Below, in pieces: positions 5,125-7,449 of a stretch of DNA of 7,449 bases (positions are counted from its first letter, which is position 1; every line of letters starts with the position of its first letter). Under the pieces are notes generated by a model, which saw nothing but the letters and a program-made list of their open reading frames with translations, searched no databases and was not told the origin of the DNA. The translations under genes were made by a program, and so were the position numbers. The stretch is from the NCBI GenBank assembly GCA_934513205.1, contig CAKSWU010000046.1, forward strand, positions 1-7,449, read 5' to 3'. The DNA comes from an uncultured Faecalibacterium sp. Lineage in GTDB: Bacteria > Bacillota > Clostridia > Oscillospirales > Ruminococcaceae.

Positions 5125-5907
5125 TCACCCCAGTGCCACATCCAGCACCATCATCACGCTGAAGCCCACCGCAAAAAACACCGTGCCGATGTTGGAGTGC
5201 TGCCCCTGCGACATTTCCGGGATCAGTTCCTCCACCACCACATACAGCATGGCTCCGGCAGCAAAGCTGAGCAGATAGGGCAAAGCAGGCACCACGATGC
5301 CTGCCGCCAGAATCGTCAACACTGCCCCGATGGGCTCTACGATACCGGACAGTACGCCGCCCCAGAACGCCCGGCCTTTTTTCATTCCCTCCGTCCGCAG
5401 TGGCATGGAGATGATGGCACCCTCCGGAAAGTTCTGGATGGCAATGCCAAGGGAAAGTGCCAGCGCCCCGGCGGCGGTGATCTGAGCAGTTCCGGCAAGA
5501 TACCCGGCGTAGACTACGCCCACTGCCATACCCTCCGGGATGTTGTGCAGCGTCACCGCCAGAACCATCATGGTGGTGCGCTGGAGCTGGCTTTTTGGCC
5601 CTTCGGCCTGCAAACTGTTCTGGTGCAGATGCGGGATGAGATGGTCCAGCAGCAGCAAAAACAGGATACCCAGCCAGAAACCCACCGCCGCCGGGAAAAA
5701 TGCCAGCCTGCCCAGATCTGCAGCCTGCTCCATAGCCGGGATCAGCAAGCTCCATACCGATGCCGCCACCATGACCCCAGCGGCAAAGCCGGTCAACGCC
5801 CGCTGGATGCCGTCACGCAGAGAGTTTTTCAAAAAGAACACACAGCCTGCCCCAAGACTTGTGCCCAGAAAGGGGATCAAAATTCCCCAGAATGCGTCTT
5901 GTATCAT
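5125..5907 (-). CDS. ZIP family divalent metal transporter (GufA-like)
   Basis: The 260-residue polytopic membrane protein belongs to the ZIP family, which brings zinc and often iron or manganese into the cytoplasm. About eight hydrophobic segments are visible. The family's binuclear metal site is intact: HNIPEGMAVG in TM4 (H121, N122, E125), QNFPEGAI in TM5 (Q158, N159, E162) and VEPIGA in TM6 (E191). A histidine-containing loop, DHLIPHLHQ (88-96), lies between TM3 and TM4, where ZIP proteins usually carry a variable metal-binding loop. Length is normal for bacterial GufA-type members. The ATG at 5907 has AAGGAGGT at ideal spacing. The gene is monocistronic, with a near-consensus promoter and a dyad at the start point that suggests metal-dependent repression. 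It lies next to a heavy-metal ATPase gene on the same strand, but terminators separate the two. The metal specificity cannot be told from sequence. Confidence 0.92.
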   Translation of the reverse strand: MIQDAFWGILIPFLGTSLGAGCVFFLKNSLRDGIQRALTGFAAGVMVAASVWSLLIPAMEQAADLGRLAFFPAAVGFWLGILFLLLLDHLIPHLHQNSLQAEGPKSQLQRTTMMVLAVTLHNIPEGMAVGVVYAGYLAGTAQITAAGALALSLGIAIQNFPEGAIISMPLRTEGMKKGRAFWGGVLSGIVEPIGAVLTILAAGIVVPALPYLLSFAAGAMLYVVVEELIPEMSQGQHSNIGTVFFAVGFSVMMVLDVALG

Positions 5908-5922
5908 GTAGTACCTCCTTAT

Positions 5923-5940
5923 GGTTATTTATGGCTAACC
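5923..5940. promoter_or_regulatory. Operator-like dyad at the ZIP transcription start
   Basis: GGTTAT-TTATGG-CTAACC has perfect 5-bp outer arms (GGTTA/TAACC), and the flanks TTAT and ATAA extend the symmetry with a 2-base insertion. It occupies about +3 to +20 relative to the predicted start, where a bound repressor would block transcription. Its arms and 6-base spacing match the dyad at 4974-4993. The regulator is not in the window; a DtxR/MntR-type protein is a reasonable guess. Confidence 0.5.
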
Positions 5941-5948
5941 GCATAAAA

Positions 5949-5977
5949 AGTATACTGCGCTCCGGTAAAAAGGTCAA
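5949..5977 (-). promoter_or_regulatory. Promoter of the ZIP transporter gene
   Basis: On the minus strand TTGACC (5977-5972) and TATACT (5954-5949) are separated by 17 bp, five of six matches in each hexamer. The start is expected near 5942, giving a leader of about 35 bases with a strong ribosome binding site. Confidence 0.85.
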
Positions 5978-6054
5978 GGGGGGTTGCGGCATAGAGAATG
6001 CAGATTGCTCCCTGCTTCGAAGGAATTTTTCTCTGTAAACTTGCCGGTTTCTGC

Positions 6055-6083
6055 TTGACAGTGCCCGGTAGGAATACTATTTT
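6055..6083 (+). promoter_or_regulatory. Promoter-like sequence pointing into a hairpin
   Basis: TTGACA (6055-6060) is followed after 17 bp by TATTTT (6078-6083), four of six matches to the -10 consensus. The predicted start near 6090 falls at the foot of the 6092-6136 hairpin, so only a very short RNA would be made. No plus-strand gene lies downstream. It may be a chance match. Confidence 0.3.
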
Positions 6084-6091
6084 AATTTTAT

Positions 6092-6136
6092 AAAAAGGAG
6101 GCCGCCGCACGGTATTTGTGCAGCAGCCTCCTTTTT
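6092..6136. terminator. Strong bidirectional terminator hairpin
   Basis: AAAAAGGAGGC (6092-6102) pairs with GCCTCCTTTTT (6126-6136), and the inner bases continue pairing as GCCGCAC/GTGCAGC with one mismatch. The stem starts with A5 and ends with T5, so it can terminate on either strand. It most likely protects the ZIP promoter from readthrough out of the P-type ATPase gene. Confidence 0.8.
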
Positions 6137-6160
6137 GGCTAAGACGATTTATAATTTCGA

Positions 6161-6192
6161 TACGCCGGAGCATCTGCGGACGCTCCGGCGTA
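6161..6192 (-). terminator. Hairpin just after the P-type ATPase stop
   Basis: TACGCCGGAGC (6161-6171) and GCTCCGGCGTA (6182-6192) make a perfect 11-bp GC-rich stem with a 10-base loop, beginning 7 bases after the ATPase stop codon. On the minus strand the following tract is weak (TCGAAATTAT), so it may stabilise the message end or act together with the 6092-6136 hairpin. On the plus strand TATTTTT follows. Confidence 0.6.
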
Positions 6193-6198
6193 CTATTT

Positions 6199-7449
6199 TT
6201 ACGGTAAGGGTTTCTGCTCCAGCAGGTCCGTCATGCTGCGCAGGCTGATGCCAAGGGTGGAAAGGTTATGCAGCATGGCGCTGGTAGCCGGGGGCAGGAT
6301 GCCCAATGCGCCCAGAAGGATGAGTGCGGAGTTGAAGCTGAGGACAAAGCGGTAATTGCTGCCCACCCGCTTTTGCAGGGCGTTGGCAATGGCTTTTAAG
6401 GTCACCAGTTCTTCCAGACTGTCGGCGCGGATGGTCACATCGGCGATCTCCCGGGCGATGGCAGCTCCGGAATGGATGGCGATGCCGATATCTGCCGCCG
6501 ACAGGGCGGGCGAATCGTTGATGCCGTCGCCGATCATCACCACCGTATGTCCTTCGTCTTTGGCGTCACGGACAAAGGCGGCTTTATCCTCCGGCAGCAC
6601 CTCCGCAAAGCAGCGGTCCACCCCCACCTGCGCCGCAATGGCGCGGGCGGTGCGGTCACTGTCGCCGGTCATCATAACGGTCTGGGCAATGCCCAGCTTC
6701 CGGAGCTGATGCAGCACCTGTGCTGCCTCCGGGCGCAGGGGGTCTGCGATGCAGATGACCCCCGCCAGCACCCCGGAAGCTGCCAGATACAGGTGGGAAT
6801 ACTGCGGGTCCAGCCCATCGAACTTTGCCTGTTCCTCTGCCGGGATGGTGCAGCCCTCGTCCTCAAAAATGAAGTGGGCGCTGCCGATGACCACCCGCGT
6901 GCCGCCCACCCGGCTGGCAATGCCGTGCGCCACGATATACTCCACCTCGGAGTGCATCTCTTCGTGGGAGATGCCCCGCTCCTTGGCGGCGCGGACGACA
7001 GCGTTTGCCATGGAATGGGGGAAATGCTCTTCCAGACAGGCAGCAAGCTGCAATACCTCCTGCTCCCCGCAGCCGGAGAAGGGCACCACCTGCACCACCT
7101 GCGGGGTGGCGTGGGTGAGGGTGCCGGTCTTATCGAACACGATGGTGTCCGCCTTTGCCAGCGCTTCCAGATACTTGCCGCCCTTTACGGTGATGTGGTA
7201 TTCCCCGCACTCCCGCATGGCAGAGAGTACCGCCAGCGGCATGGAAAGCTTCAGCGCACAGGAGAAGTCCACCATCAAAATGGAGATGGCACGGGTGACG
7301 TTGCGGGTAAAGGCGTAGGTAGCCACCGTACCGGCAAGGCACCAAGGCACCAGACGGTCGGCCAGCTGCAAAGCCCGGTTCTCGGTGCCGGACTTGAGCT
7401 TTTCCGATTCCTCGATCATGGCCACGATCTTATCGTAGCGGTTGGCACC
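6199..7449 (-). CDS. P1B-type heavy-metal-translocating ATPase (C-terminal part)
   Basis: The frame is open from the window edge, giving 416 residues of a protein that is normally about 650-750 long. The enzyme uses ATP to pump a metal ion across the membrane, forming a phospho-aspartate. Visible in order are the end of the actuator domain and a membrane pair (32-75), the intramembrane metal motif SCALKLSMP (63-71), phosphorylation site DKTGTLT (D106), an N-domain containing EEHFPHSMANAVV (140-152), ADPLRPEA (235-242), MTGDSD (260-265), the hinge GDGINDSPAL (307-316), and the last two membrane helices with NSALI and LLHNLSTLGISLRSM. The CPC motif of copper/zinc pumps is replaced by SCA, and the usual HP dipeptide reads PH. 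Both resemble a P1B subfamily that includes mycobacterial CtpC, described as a manganese exporter, so the metal here is uncertain. The stop is followed by two hairpins. The promoter and N-terminal metal-binding region lie outside the window. Confidence 0.93.
   Translation of the reverse strand, partial: GANRYDKIVAMIEESEKLKSGTENRALQLADRLVPWCLAGTVATYAFTRNVTRAISILMVDFSCALKLSMPLAVLSAMRECGEYHITVKGGKYLEALAKADTIVFDKTGTLTHATPQVVQVVPFSGCGEQEVLQLAACLEEHFPHSMANAVVRAAKERGISHEEMHSEVEYIVAHGIASRVGGTRVVIGSAHFIFEDEGCTIPAEEQAKFDGLDPQYSHLYLAASGVLAGVICIADPLRPEAAQVLHQLRKLGIAQTVMMTGDSDRTARAIAAQVGVDRCFAEVLPEDKAAFVRDAKDEGHTVVMIGDGINDSPALSAADIGIAIHSGAAIAREIADVTIRADSLEELVTLKAIANALQKRVGSNYRFVLSFNSALILLGALGILPPATSAMLHNLSTLGISLRSMTDLLEQKPLP

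Noticed and set aside
5063..5755. 230-residue minus-strand frame overlapping the ZIP gene
   Set aside because: It is an alternate-frame shadow in GC-rich sequence, dominated by Gly, Ala, Arg and Cys, while the overlapping ZIP frame has all family motifs.
5925..6173. 82-residue minus-strand frame between the ATPase and ZIP genes
   Set aside because: It covers the bidirectional terminator and the ZIP promoter and lacks a ribosome binding site; the composition is unlike a real protein.

Overview
The window looks like chromosomal DNA of a GC-rich gut Firmicute, probably Oscillospiraceae/Ruminococcaceae (Faecalibacterium-like). This is inferred from base composition, strong AAGGAGG-type ribosome binding sites, sigma-A-type promoters, compact intrinsic terminators and the style of the intergenic repeat. 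No marker gene fixes the species.

Layout from left to right. Bases 1-81 are the 3' end of a plus-strand membrane-protein gene, followed by a good terminator. Bases 199-503 hold three tandem copies of a 102-bp, hairpin-rich repeat, lying between two convergent genes. Bases 614-844 (minus) are a LysR-type regulator stub: the DNA-binding head is joined to what looks like the extreme C-terminus, with the effector domain missing. Divergent from it is a complete threonine/serine exporter (ThrE-type) gene (1044-2378) with its own promoter and a strong terminator inside a larger nested inverted repeat.

All intact genes after that are on the minus strand. In transcription order they are: the C-terminal two-thirds of a P1B heavy-metal ATPase (7449-6199); a ZIP metal transporter (5907-5125) with an excellent promoter and an operator-like dyad at its start; a small class I SAM methyltransferase (4877-4266); a second, leucine-carboxyl-methyltransferase-like SAM enzyme (4196-3354), preceded by a 16-codon open frame whose stop overlaps its start; and a soluble protein of unknown family (3244-2492) with its own promoter.

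The genes suggest metal homeostasis (P1B ATPase plus ZIP) next to a two-methyltransferase transcription unit. The most interesting signals are regulatory. Two dyads share the pattern GTTA(G/T)-N6-CTAAC, one at the ZIP start and one in the methyltransferase leader, which hints at a common, possibly metal-responsive, repressor. A near-perfect promoter upstream of the methyltransferases runs at once into a terminator-like hairpin. The repeat array carries changes on both arms of a hairpin, suggesting selection on structure. No complete, clearly novel defence or mobile system is visible.
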